64,000 nt of DNA from assembly GCA_950097015.1 (NCBI GenBank), contig CATNEN010000005.1, positions 930,001 through 994,000 of the forward strand. The letters run 5' to 3'. Positions 44,219-54,164 of this stretch are shown here, piece after piece. The notes under the pieces were generated by a model, which was not told the DNA's origin, searched no databases, and saw nothing but the letters and a program-made list of their open reading frames with translations. Within the stretch, counting starts at the first letter, position 1. Each line of letters starts with the position of its first letter. A program made the translations under genes and the position numbers. This DNA is from Macrostomum hystrix (lineage: Eukaryota; Platyhelminthes; Macrostomidae).

Positions 44219-47200
44219 TTCCAATCTCCAAATCCTGCGGTCTCATTCTCTCCCTATCCTACAGTCTCATTCTCTCCCCATCCTACAGTCTCATTCTCTC
44301 CCAATCCTACAGTCTCATTCTCCCCCTATCCTACAGTCTCATTCTACCCCTATCCTACAGTCTCATTCTCTCCCTATCCTACAGTCTCATTCTCTCCCAA
44401 TCCTACAGTCTCATTCTACCCCTATCCTACAGTCTCATTCTCCCCCTATCCTACAGTCTCATTCTCCCCCTATCCTACAGTCTCATTCTCCCCCTATCCT
44501 ACAGTCTCATTCTCTCCCTATCCTACAGTCTCATTCTCCCCCTATCCTACAGTCTCATTCTACCCCTATCCTACAGTCTCATTCTCTCCCTATCCTACAG
44601 TCTCATTCTCTCCCTATCCTACAGTCTCATTCTCCCCCTATCCTACAGTCTCATTCTACCCCTATCGTACAGTCTCATTCTCTCCCTATCCTACAGTCTC
44701 ATTCTCCCCCTATCCTACAGTCTCATTCTCCCCCCTATCCTACAGTCTCATTCTCTCCCTATCCTACAGTCTCATTCTCCCCCTATCCTACAGTCTCATT
44801 CTCTCCCAATCCTACAGTCTCATTCTCCCCCTATCCTACAGTCTCATTCTCCCCCTATCCTACAGTCTCATTCTCTCCCTATCCTACAGTCTCATTCTCT
44901 CCCAATCCTACAGTCTCATTCTACCCCTATCCTACAGTCTCATTCTCCCCCTATCCTACAGTCTCATTCTCTCCCAATCCTACAGTCTCATTCTCCCCCT
45001 ATCCTACAGTCTCATTCTCTCCCAATCCTACAGTCTCATTCTCCCCCTATCCTACAGTCTCATTCTCTCCCTATCCTACAGTCTCATTCTCTCCCTATCC
45101 TACAGTCTCATTCTCTCCCAATCCTACAGTCTCATTCTCCCCCTATCCTACAGTCTCATTCTCTCCCAATCCTACAGTCTCATTCTCCCCCTATCCTACA
45201 GTCTCATTCTACCCCTATCCTACAGTCTCATTCTCCCCCTATCCTACAGTCTCATTCTACCCCTATCCTACAGTCTCATTCTCTCCCTATCCTACAGTCA
45301 CATTCTCTCCCTATCCTACAGTCTCATTCTCCCCCTATCCTACAGTCTCATTCTCCCCCTATCCTACAGTCTCATTCTACCCCTATCCTACAGTCTCATT
45401 CTCCCCCTATCCTACAGTCTCATTCTCCCCCTATCCTACAGTCTCATTCTACCCCTATCGTACAGTCTCATTCTCTCCCTATCCTACAGTCTCATTCTCC
45501 CCCTATCCTACAGTCTCATTCTCTCCCTATCCTACAGTCTCATTCTCTCCCTATCCTACAGTCTCATTCTCTCCCAATCCTACAGTCTCATTCTCCCCCT
45601 ATCCTACAGTCTCATTCTCTCCCAATCCTACAGTCTCATTCTCCCCCTATCCTACAGTCTCATTCTACCCCTATCCTACAGTCTCATTCTCTCCCTATCC
45701 TACAGTCTCATTCTCTCCCAATCCTACAGTCTCATTCTCCCCCTATCCTACAGTCTCATTCTCTCCCAATCCTACAGTCTCATTCTCCCCCTATCCTACA
45801 GTCTCATTCTACCCCTATCCTACAGTCTCATTCTCTCCCTATCCTACAGTCTCATTCTCTCCCAATCCTACAGTCTCATTCTGCCCCTATCCTACAGTCT
45901 CATTCTCTCCCTATCCTACAGTCTCATTCTCTCCCTATCCTACAGTCTCATTCTCTCCCTATCCTACAGTCTCATTCTCCCCCTATCCTACAGTCTCATT
46001 CTCCCCCTATCCTACAGTCACATTCTCTCCCTATCCTACAGTCTCATTCTCCCCCTATCCTACAGTCTCATTTTCCCCCAATCCTACAGTCTCATTCTAC
46101 CCCTATCCTACAGTCTCATTCTCTCCCAATCCTACAGTCTCATTCTCCCCCCTATCCTACAGTCTCATTCTCTCCCAATCCTACAGTCTCATTCTCCCCC
46201 TATCCTACAGTCTCATTCTCTCCCTATCCTACAGTCTCATTCTCTCCCTATCCTACAGTCTCATTCTCTCCCTATCCTACAGTCTCATTCTCCCCCTATC
46301 CTACAGTCTCATTCTCTCCCAATCCTACAGTCTCATTCTCTCCCAATCCTACAGTCTCATTCTCCCCCTATCCTACAGTCTCATTCTACCCCTATCCTAC
46401 AGTCTCATTCTCTCCCTATCCTACAGTCTCATTCTCTCCCAATCCTACAGTCTCATTCTCCCCCTATCCTACAGTCTCATTCTCTCCCAATCCAACAGTC
46501 TCATTCTCCCCCTATCCTACAGTCTCATTCTACCCCTATCCTACAGTCTCATTCTCTCCCTATCCTACAGTCTCATTCTCTCCCAATCCTACAGTCTCAT
46601 TCTGCCCCTATCCTACAGTCTCATTCTCTCCCTATCCTACAGTCTCATTCTCTCCCTATCCTACAGTCTCCTTCTCTCCCTATCCTACAGTCTCATTCTC
46701 CCCCTATCCTACAGTCTCATTCTCCCCCTATCCTACAGTCACATTCTCTCCCTATCCTACAGTCTCATTCTCCCCCTATCCTACAGTCTCATTCTCCCCC
46801 TATCCTACAGTCTCATTCTACCCCTATCCTACAGTCTCATTCTCTCCCAATCCTACAGTCTCATTCTCCCCCCTATCCTACAGTCTCATTCTCTCCCAAT
46901 CCTACAGTCTCATTCTCCCCCTATCCTACAGTCTCATTCTCTCTCTATCCTACAGTCTCATTCTCTCCCTATCCTACAGTCTCATTCTCTCCCAATCCTA
47001 CAGTCTCATTCTCCCCCTATCCTACAGTCTCATTCTCTCCCAATCCTACAGTCTCATTCTCCCCCTATCCTACAGTCTCATTCTACCCCTATCCTACAGT
47101 CTCATTCTCTCCCTATCCTACAGTCTCATTCTCCCCCTATCCTACAGTCTCATTCTCCCCCTATCCTACAGTCTCATTCTCCCCCTATCCTACAGTCTCA

Positions 47201-47793
47201 TTCTCCCCCTATCCTACAGTCTCATTCTCCCCCTATCCTACAGTCTCATTCTCTCCCTATCCTACAGTCTCATTCTACCCCTATCCTACAGTCTCATTCT
47301 CTCCCTATCCTACAGTCTCATTCTCTCCCTATCCTACAGTCTCATTCTCTCCCTATCCTACAGTCTCATTCTACCCCTATCCTACAGTCTCATTCTCTCC
47401 CTATCCTACAGTCTCATTCTACCCCTATCCTACAGTCTCATTCTCCCCCTATCCTACAGTCTCATCCTCCCCCAATCCTACAGTCTCATTCTCCCCCTAT
47501 CCTACAGTCTCATTCTCTCCCTATCCTGCGGTCTCATTCTCTCCCTATCCTATAGTCTCATTCTCCCCCTATCCTACAGTCTCATTCTCTCCCTATCCTA
47601 CAGTCTCATTCTCCCCCTATCCTACAGTATCATTCTCCCCCTATCCTACAGTCTCATTCTCCCCCTATCCTACAGTCTCATTCTCTCCCTATCCTACAGT
47701 CTCATTCTCCCCCTATCCTACAGTCTCATTCTCTCCCTATCCTACAGTCTCATTCTACCCCTATCCTACAGTCTCATTCTCCCCCTATCCTAA
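44219..47793. repeat. 24-bp pyrimidine-rich satellite, 3.6 kb, with about 720-bp higher-order repeat
   Basis: About 149 units of 24 bp (CCTACAGTCTCATTCTCTCC, then CTAT or CAAT). The rare CAGTCACATTC variant appears near 45,295, 46,015 and 46,736, and TCTGCCCC near 45,870 and 46,592, all about 720 bp apart (30 units). It ends about 100 bp before the Polinton. Confidence 0.97.
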
Positions 47794-47892
47794 AAAACTA
47801 AATTTAAGTATTTCAGCCGTTTGTTTGACATTTCCATGTTTAATGGTGTAGCGGTAGGATCAATGAAAAATCATTTGAAGAATTCAGATAAA

Positions 47893-47898
47893 CAAGAA
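47893..47898. repeat. Polinton target-site duplication, left (CAAGAA)
   Basis: CAAGAA directly precedes the element's first bases AGTAGTATGC. The identical hexamer follows the right end at 63,227-63,232. Six base pairs is the known duplication length for Polintons. Confidence 0.93.
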
Positions 47899-48878
47899 AG
47901 TAGTATGCAAGAGGGGGCTTCTAGGACAAAAATAATCGCAGCCTCCATTATCCACAAACCATTACTTTTATTATTCCCGAAGAGATCAGGAAAAAAAGGG
48001 TCCCCGCCTCTCTCTAAAAAACTCCGTCTCCATATTCTAAATTCTCTACTTTTAATATCCCACATCAGTTTGTAAGTTGAATATCTAGGACAAAAATTAT
48101 CGCAGCCTCCTTAATGCACAAACCATTACCTTTCCTGAAGGAACAAGGTTCCCCCGCCAAAAAAAAATACTTTCCAGTTTGTGAGTTGCACATCTTGGAC
48201 AAAACAAATTATCGCAGCCACTCCCTAAGAGATCATGCACAAAATAGCGAAGCTGCAAAAAGCGTGCCAAGACAATCAAATTAGCACTAAAATCCCATTC
48301 CCAAAACTCAAGACCCCAAACCTTGGGTGCTCATCCTCCGAAAAAAAATTAAATTCTTATTAAAAATGCTCCCAATCGTCTCTCCAGGATCTTATTACAA
48401 AAGGCATGAGCCTAATTACAAGAGTAAGTACCAATGCAAAAAAGAATGCAGCGAGTACATGAAGAAATATTGTCCCAACGTCGATATCAATGTCCCTAAT
48501 ATTAATCTAGCAGTTAAGAGTCACTGGTTTCATAAGTATGGAGTAACCTACGTCAAGGACTATGACAGCTACTATAACTTTGCAGAAATCATTAAGCAGC
48601 TTACATTCTCTCAATGATCAACGTCAATACAAACTCTTCACCGTTGAAATCAACGCCAACACCATCTTCCGTCTCAAACTGCAGCACAATCTCGTGAATC
48701 TCCTTATTACTTAGCACAACTCTTTTCACTGGATTTGGTTTCTCTACCAGCATCTGTCCTCCAGCAACAGAGTTTGAGATGTTGTACAAAATATTCGTTC
48801 GCTTTCCCTTAAACACCCAATCAAGACTGAGATTACTTCTGATTAGAATATTCAAACCCTTTACAATGTCTGCGATAT
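47899..48878. repeat. Polinton left terminal inverted repeat (980 bp)
   Basis: Pairs with 62,247-63,226; matched positions sum to 111,125. It includes an 83-codon ORF and the last 278 bp of the minor capsid gene. Within it, a phrase like TCTAGGACAAAAATTATCGC occurs three times (about 47,919, 48,084 and 48,193). Confidence 0.94.
48366..48617 (+). CDS. Unassigned 83-residue TIR protein, left copy
   Basis: ATG at 48,366 follows an A/T tract as other Polinton genes here do; an in-frame GTG at 48,327 is a less likely start. The product is basic, Tyr/Lys-rich, with a Cys cluster (YQCKKECSEYMKKYC) and ends FAEIIKQLTFSQ. Its 3' end overlaps the 3' end of the minor capsid gene by 17 bp. The same ORF is present at 62,508-62,759 in the other TIR, so the element carries two copies. 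Both TIRs preserve the frame, which favours a real product. No family recognised. Confidence 0.5.
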   Translation: MLPIVSPGSYYKRHEPNYKSKYQCKKECSEYMKKYCPNVDINVPNINLAVKSHWFHKYGVTYVKDYDSYYNFAEIIKQLTFSQ

Positions 48879-49398
48879 TAGGTGCTAAGAACAGACCGCT
48901 TTTATACACTTTCTTCTCGAATCCCAATTCCCTATACCATGTGTCATCTTTAAATTCAACCTCAGCATCTTTGTGAACTTGCATGACCACTCTCATTACA
49001 GTGAGATCATAGGATAGTTTGACAGGGAACAGTTTCTGCTCTGGCTTACTCGCATTGGGTGTCTCAAAATGGCCTCTTTTAGTAAAAACACTTTCTAGAA
49101 AGTAATTGTAGGTATCCACACTTTGCGTGCTCACAGGGAATACCACAGCTTCTGCTGCTGTACCTTTCCATTTGTAATGAAACTTATTATTTGCTGCTGT
49201 CACATTGGGAACGTTTGACCAACCAGTGAAGTCGTTAAGATATACATGGTAATTAGCACCTGGATCCAGATGAATCGCCTGCTCTAATTTTTCAACAAAT
49301 ATCCCGTTTGAGTCATTAATTCGCCCTGCTATTGTAATAGGAATGCTCTCCTTAGAGTGAGAAATAATATTATTTATTCTTTCAGCAATCGCTTCCAT
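48601..49398 (-). CDS. PX: Polinton minor capsid (penton-type) protein
   Basis: 265 residues, ATG at 49,398. By position beside the major capsid gene, by length, and by a C-terminal half rich in alternating beta-strand patterns (VKRVVLSNKEIHEIVLQFET), this fits the Polinton minor capsid protein, a single jelly-roll penton homologue. No short signature motif exists for the family, so the call rests on size and context. The last 278 bp lie inside the TIR, and a defective copy of the gene end therefore sits at the right side. It is tail-to-tail with the 83-codon ORF. Confidence 0.65.
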   Translation of the reverse strand: MEAIAERINNIISHSKESIPITIAGRINDSNGIFVEKLEQAIHLDPGANYHVYLNDFTGWSNVPNVTAANNKFHYKWKGTAAEAVVFPVSTQSVDTYNYFLESVFTKRGHFETPNASKPEQKLFPVKLSYDLTVMRVVMQVHKDAEVEFKDDTWYRELGFEKKVYKSGLFLAPNIADIVKGLNILIRSNLSLDWVFKGKRTNILYNISNSVAGGQMLVEKPNPVKRVVLSNKEIHEIVLQFETEDGVGVDFNGEEFVLTLIIERM

Positions 49399-49423
49399 TT
49401 TTTTAGCCCCGAAAAAAAAATAT

Positions 49424-50710
49424 TTAAACTTTACTGGATGAATTGTTGATCATGTTAAGCTTCACCTTCCTCTCGAACGCATAGATAATGTACAGGTCAA
49501 CAGCAGTTGCGGCAGTCCTCTCAATGTTAGTCACGATATTCACAGGGCTGTTGTCAGTAGGCATTTGTCTGGCAGACACATCAGCGCCAAACATCGGATA
49601 AAGAGTTCCATATTGAAGAGCAGTGATAGCAATTCCATTGTTCTCTTTCACAGCCAAGTCGACCAACTCGCTGTAAAATTTGCTAATCTTGTTCTGACTG
49701 AAATTTCCATTTTGTGGCAGTGCGGGGTAAAGATTATCACTGATTTCATGCTGAATGGACCGCACATCTCCATGCATGTAGCGTATAATGTTATTTGGGT
49801 TTCTCATGTTAATAATAATATACCTAGGATTGCTGCATGATCCCTCTTTAATGCAGATGTTTGTTCTGGTTTCGTTTCGCTCATCTCGACACATGTAGGC
49901 CGTGTAGGCGACATCAATGTCCTTCTCTATTGCCTTGAGATAATCTGCTTTTAGTGCGGTCTTTGGCTCAATGACTTCCAAATACAGCTCGATTCCGGTT
50001 AGCTTCACTTCCATCCTAGTGTGGTCCGCCCCAGTCCACAACACTCTACTGCGATCATCTCTAGTCATCTTAAAGGTGTAGCTGAAGTTACTAGTCAGTC
50101 GATTAAATGTATTACAGAATCCACTCATGAATCTCAGTGGTACGAATACATCAACAGTCCGATACAGCGGGTTCTTAGCAGCATCATCAGCACCTTGCAA
50201 CGCATAGTTGTATCTCTTCTTCCTCTTTTTATAGCCACTGTCATTGATATCTCCTTCTTTTTCATCTGCAACGAAACCTGCACCACTCCCCAACTGAATA
50301 AAATCTGGATTCTCGATCAAACAATGAGCGTCATAGACAACTCCAAAGTTGGCGATTCGCTCCAACTCTGTGCTCCCATTCGATACACTAAACTCCTTGA
50401 ACATGTACGCCCAAAAGTTACTGATCAGAGCCACATCTGCATCATGCTTGTCAACGTTAGCATGAGCTGCATCCGCACCTCCCTTTGTCTTGAATTGAAA
50501 TGTCATATGGAAGCCGCTCTTAAGACTGTGCACACTAACCAGAGACGAACATCCATTGTAGGTGAATGTCAGTGTTTGACCAGGACCAAGATTAGTTTCA
50601 TTCTGATTTTCCTGACTGGGAACTCTTACTTGAGTCGCTTTGATTGTGCTATCATCACTCAAAATAGGCTTGTTAATTTTGTAGAAAACTGGTGTCAGTG
50701 GGTCGTTCAT
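49424..50710 (-). CDS. PY: Polinton major capsid protein (double jelly-roll type)
   Basis: 428 residues, ATG at 50,710, 25 bp upstream of the minor capsid start. Length, order and beta-rich character fit the Polinton major capsid protein, which builds the particle shell as trimers with two jelly rolls. Seen: an N-terminal segment with LGPGQTLTFTYNG, a mid-region GTNE-type loop with ANFGVVYDAHCLIENPDF, and a C-terminal strand pair (AVDLYIIYAFERKVKL). It is divergent from the gene pair on the plus strand, sharing a 30-bp A/T-rich gap that must hold both promoters. Function is by family and context. Confidence 0.75.
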   Translation of the reverse strand: MNDPLTPVFYKINKPILSDDSTIKATQVRVPSQENQNETNLGPGQTLTFTYNGCSSLVSVHSLKSGFHMTFQFKTKGGADAAHANVDKHDADVALISNFWAYMFKEFSVSNGSTELERIANFGVVYDAHCLIENPDFIQLGSGAGFVADEKEGDINDSGYKKRKKRYNYALQGADDAAKNPLYRTVDVFVPLRFMSGFCNTFNRLTSNFSYTFKMTRDDRSRVLWTGADHTRMEVKLTGIELYLEVIEPKTALKADYLKAIEKDIDVAYTAYMCRDERNETRTNICIKEGSCSNPRYIIINMRNPNNIIRYMHGDVRSIQHEISDNLYPALPQNGNFSQNKISKFYSELVDLAVKENNGIAITALQYGTLYPMFGADVSARQMPTDNSPVNIVTNIERTAATAVDLYIIYAFERKVKLNMINNSSSKV

Positions 50711-50740
50711 TTTTTAAACTAAAAAAAAATAAAATAAGAA
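50711..50740. promoter_or_regulatory. A/T-tract bidirectional intergenic region
   Basis: Thirty bases made almost wholly of A and T separate the divergent starts of the major capsid gene and the 393-codon gene. Similar short A/T tracts precede the other genes of the element. Confidence 0.4.
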
Positions 50741-51922
50741 ATGAAGCGAAAAAATGCGCACCAAATATCTGAATTGGAGAAGCTAGCACAAGCAGAAAAG
50801 AGAGTTACCGGGCTAATCAATAAGGAGCAACAATCCTACAATGAGTTTGTCCAAGCAGCCACAGAGTTTCATAAACCCGGGTATGGAGAAGCTAAGAAAA
50901 ATATTGATCAAGTCAAAGAAACTATTGACGACATACAGGAAACCCAGGTGCAAAAGGCTTTGGACAAAATTCCAGAAGCACCGCAGATACATCAATCTGC
51001 AGATCCGCAAGTCCAAGTCCCACAACAGTCACAACTAAAAGTGACAGATAACTTTTTTGGACCAGTAGAACGCGCAGAACATGATGGGAAATATGTATTT
51101 GGAATAAGTATGTGGAGAAAAAACATTTATAATGAACCAGTGGAATATTATATCGACATAAACAAGAACCATATTTCTGTTGTCAAAGGCTCAGAAACTA
51201 AGAGAATAATTTACACAGAAACCTTACTGAATTTTATGACTAAAAACCAAGAGAAAATTTCGGACAAGCAGCTAAAGAACTATAGAGATCTAGTGAGTTT
51301 TGCTCTTGCAAGAGATATAGAAATACTAAAGGTCCCACAAGTTCTGAAAATAATGCATGACAACGGTGTCATCCTGACTAGATTCAAAAAGTACAAGCAT
51401 TTTAAACAATGGTTTGGTTTGCCAGATCAAGAAGATGCCATAAAATATCTAGAACAGCAACCGCCACAGCAGCAACCGCCCCAGCAGCAACCGCCCCAGC
51501 AGCAACCGCCACAGCAGCAACAAACAATCAAACCCGAAGACATACTCAGTGCCCTTGAAAATGCAGATCCGACTCAAGTAGCTAAATATAAAAATGATCA
51601 CCCAGATGCCTGGCAACAACTAGAAAATTTCTCCCCAGCTCAAATGAATAAAATCAAAGCAAGAGTGTTCACACCACAACAAAGAGCAGTTGAGAGTTCA
51701 CCCCAGTCCTCCACCGACCAGTCCTCTGCCGACCAATCATTTCAAGGAAAAGGAATTTCTGACATCTATAAGCGAGTGGCTGTTCTTCTTGGAGCTGCAA
51801 AGACTGGCATGAAAGACGAAAATAGAAAAGAATTTGTCAACATCCTGGACAAAATGATGGAAAAGAAGTATATCGACAAACGGGCAAGAGAGCTTCTGCT
51901 TTCACGTTTTAACAAAAAATAA
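50741..51922 (+). CDS. Polinton Gln/Pro-rich structural-type protein, unassigned
   Basis: 393 residues. N-terminal 1-80 is charged and predicted coiled coil; residues about 105-230 form a compact region (FFGPVERAEHDGKYVFGIS, then LVSFALARDIEILKVPQVL); residues about 237-262 are repeated PPQQQ from a CAG/CCG-like repeat; the C-terminal 60 residues are helical and basic (DIYKRVAVLLGAAKTGMKD). It precedes a small Gly/Pro-repeat protein by 18 bp. Position among capsid genes suggests a virion or assembly component. I do not recognise a family. Confidence 0.75.
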   Translation: MKRKNAHQISELEKLAQAEKRVTGLINKEQQSYNEFVQAATEFHKPGYGEAKKNIDQVKETIDDIQETQVQKALDKIPEAPQIHQSADPQVQVPQQSQLKVTDNFFGPVERAEHDGKYVFGISMWRKNIYNEPVEYYIDINKNHISVVKGSETKRIIYTETLLNFMTKNQEKISDKQLKNYRDLVSFALARDIEILKVPQVLKIMHDNGVILTRFKKYKHFKQWFGLPDQEDAIKYLEQQPPQQQPPQQQPPQQQPPQQQQTIKPEDILSALENADPTQVAKYKNDHPDAWQQLENFSPAQMNKIKARVFTPQQRAVESSPQSSTDQSSADQSFQGKGISDIYKRVAVLLGAAKTGMKDENRKEFVNILDKMMEKKYIDKRARELLLSRFNKK

Positions 51923-51940
51923 TTTCTTCCCTAATAAAAA

Positions 51941-52351
51941 ATGCCGATTATTTTCGAAAAAGACGTGGACAAATACTATGACAAGGAGGAACTTAATCTA
52001 ATTAAGCGTGGATCTGGACTTTTCCCAGCAGGCCACTATCCTAGGAAAGAACGCTCAGGGAATGGTCTTGCTGACATGATTGCACAGGGTGCTCAGATCT
52101 TTAAAGTCATTAGTGAGAACAAAGATAATATTAAGAACGCGGCTGAATCAGTGGGAAGTGTTGTCACTGCGGCTAAAAAGATAAAGGATACTGTAACACA
52201 AGATATTCAGCCCCCATTGGCTCCGCTGGCTCCGCTGGCTCCGCTGGCTCCTCTGGCCCCAAACCCAGACACTGTGGACCCTGCAATCTATGAGAAGATG
52301 AGAGCCAGCATAGCTAGCATTAAAAAAGGAAGTGGTTTCAAATTTGACTAA
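51941..52351 (+). CDS. Polinton small protein with (PLA)n repeat, unassigned
   Basis: 136 residues. Three Gly-rich spots (KRGSGLFPAG, RSGNGLADM, KKGSGFKFD) flank an amphipathic helix (GLADMIAQGAQIFKVI). A five-fold PLA repeat from a 9-bp microsatellite follows. Such Gly sites next to an amphipathic helix recall precursor proteins cut by adenain-type proteases, with the helix acting on membranes, but the consensus fit is weak. The function is unknown. Confidence 0.6.
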   Translation: MPIIFEKDVDKYYDKEELNLIKRGSGLFPAGHYPRKERSGNGLADMIAQGAQIFKVISENKDNIKNAAESVGSVVTAAKKIKDTVTQDIQPPLAPLAPLAPLAPLAPNPDTVDPAIYEKMRASIASIKKGSGFKFD

Positions 52352-52375
52352 AGGGTGCTTTCCGAGGGTACAAGA

Positions 52376-52535
52376 CATGTAAGGGTACAAGACTAGTCCC
52401 AAAAAGACACATCTAAGTCCCAAAAAGACACATCTAAGTCCCAAATAGACACATCTAAGTCCCAAATAGACACATCTAAGTCCTAGACACATCTAAGTCC
52501 TAGACACATCTAAGTCCTAGACACATCTTATAAAT
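52376..52535. repeat. Short 21-bp tandem repeat between Polinton genes
   Basis: About seven units of CACATCTAAGTCCCAAAAAG and shortened TAGACACATCTAAGTCC. It fills the only long gap in the plus-strand gene cluster. Confidence 0.85.
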
Positions 52536-52574
52536 GATTTACTCTTTTTTAATTTTTTTTTTCATCATAGAAAA

Positions 52575-53375
52575 ATGGACTTTTCAAACGACTTCAATCC
52601 TCACTGGACACGTAATCAGATTAAGTTTTCTCATCATGAGTCAATCCCGGGTCACTTCAGATGCATTGTTGTTGGTTCGTCAGGTTCAGGCAAAACATTC
52701 AGAGTCTTTAACATGCTTCTTAGACCTGGCTTCATCGACTATGACACTCTGCACATCTACTCTCCCACCCTGTATCAAGATGAGTATAAAATGTTGATCT
52801 CTGGACTGCAAAACAGACTGCACAAAGAGCACATTATTCAATGTTTTAATAACCAAAAGAGCCTTCCCAGTAACCCAGAAATTGTAGCTGCCGAATATGC
52901 AAAGTACATCAAAGACAATGAAAAATGGCAGAACATTAAAGTGTTCACATACGGAGATCCGCAGGTTGATCCTAAGACCAAACTTCTACCCCAACCAGAT
53001 GAGCTAGAAAAGGGGAGAAAACATTTGATTGTCTTTGATGATTGTATGACAGGCCCACAGAAGCAGATAGAAAACTATTTTACAAGAGGACGGCACAACA
53101 ATTGTAACGTGATTTACATTGCCCAGAACTGGTTCGAGCTCCCGAACAAAACAATTCGTGGGAACTGCAATCTGATCCTCCTGTTTCCAACAATTCCACA
53201 GGACAGGCTAAAAAGATTTTACAATGAGGTCATTGCGCCTGCCAATTTTGTAAATCCAACAAAAAACTCCAACAGAAAGATTTCACAGGAGGAATTCGTT
53301 AATCTTTGCTATGAAAAGTGGAATCAACCTTACCAGTTTGTGATGATCAACAAAGAAAAAAAAACTGTAATTTAA
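52575..53375 (+). CDS. ATP: Polinton genome-packaging ATPase (FtsK/HerA, A32-like)
   Basis: 266 residues. Walker A at residues 34-41 (GSSGSGKT) and Walker B at 151-157 (LIVFDDC), followed by IENYFTRGRHNNC and VIYIAQNWFELPNKTIRGN. These are the hallmarks of the vaccinia A32-like packaging ATPases of the FtsK/HerA superfamily. It would drive DNA into preformed capsids using ATP. Complete, without stops. Starts after a T-rich gap and is followed 27 bp later by the coiled-coil gene. Confidence 0.93.
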   Translation: MDFSNDFNPHWTRNQIKFSHHESIPGHFRCIVVGSSGSGKTFRVFNMLLRPGFIDYDTLHIYSPTLYQDEYKMLISGLQNRLHKEHIIQCFNNQKSLPSNPEIVAAEYAKYIKDNEKWQNIKVFTYGDPQVDPKTKLLPQPDELEKGRKHLIVFDDCMTGPQKQIENYFTRGRHNNCNVIYIAQNWFELPNKTIRGNCNLILLFPTIPQDRLKRFYNEVIAPANFVNPTKNSNRKISQEEFVNLCYEKWNQPYQFVMINKEKKTVI

Positions 53376-53402
53376 ATTAATTTAAATTTTGTTATTAAAA
53401 AA

Positions 53403-54131
53403 ATGTCTATTAATTTTGCAGGTGAATCGTTGGATCGCGGAAGCACACTCACTAGTGCTCAAGTTTCTTACCTTGACAGGCGTTATATAAATGTTGACGA
53501 AAAAATTCCAGAAATCAAACTCAATAAAGATCGCTTGAAAGCCCTAGAGCGGGCAACACACCAACAACAAATAAACATGGAAGACCTGCGGTTGAGCGTA
53601 GCAAAGCGGAAGGAAGAGATTGACATACTATATGTACAGTTTGTTCATGATCGGGATACTCTTGTTGCAGCGATACCCACTCTGAGATCAGACATCGCCA
53701 CTCTAAGATCAGACATCGCCACTCTGAGAACTGCCGTTAATAATCGAGCAAACTTGGTGGAAGAAAGAGTAACAGAAAATTCAAATAAAGTTCGAAATTT
53801 AGAAGCCTTTATGCTAAGATCAAGCACTGTGCATGATAGATTGAGTTCGCGACTCACAGCAGCAGAGTCAGATATAACAACTCTTCAGAGACTAGCAAAT
53901 GAAACAAAGGAAACACTAAGAACCATGGGGCTAAACGTAACAAGACACACTGAGTATTTGAATAGGATATACAACGACTGGGGGAAAACGAAAAGAAGAC
54001 TCGGCCGACTAGAGAGACTGCACAATCTGCCGGACATTGACATTGAAGAAGCAAGAGTATCTGATGGACCATCAGAAGAGGCATCAAGGGAGGCGGCAAG
54101 GCGTGCAACAGATTTGCGAGAAAGGTCATAA
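53403..54131 (+). CDS. Polinton coiled-coil protein, unassigned
   Basis: 242 residues. Almost the whole middle (about 35-210) has heptad patterns; residues about 94-110 contain two copies of LRSDIAT from a 21-bp DNA duplication. No transmembrane segment. A long coiled coil beside capsid genes suggests a fibre or scaffold, but this is inference. Confidence 0.75.
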   Translation: MSINFAGESLDRGSTLTSAQVSYLDRRYINVDEKIPEIKLNKDRLKALERATHQQQINMEDLRLSVAKRKEEIDILYVQFVHDRDTLVAAIPTLRSDIATLRSDIATLRTAVNNRANLVEERVTENSNKVRNLEAFMLRSSTVHDRLSSRLTAAESDITTLQRLANETKETLRTMGLNVTRHTEYLNRIYNDWGKTKRRLGRLERLHNLPDIDIEEARVSDGPSEEASREAARRATDLRERS

Positions 54132-54164
54132 AAAATTTATATAATTTTTTTTCGTTCAAAAAAA

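Noticed and set aside
52148-52492. Minus-strand 114-codon ORF inside the Polinton
   Set aside because: Lies opposite a real gene and a 21-bp tandem repeat; repeated CVYLGLR comes from the repeat.
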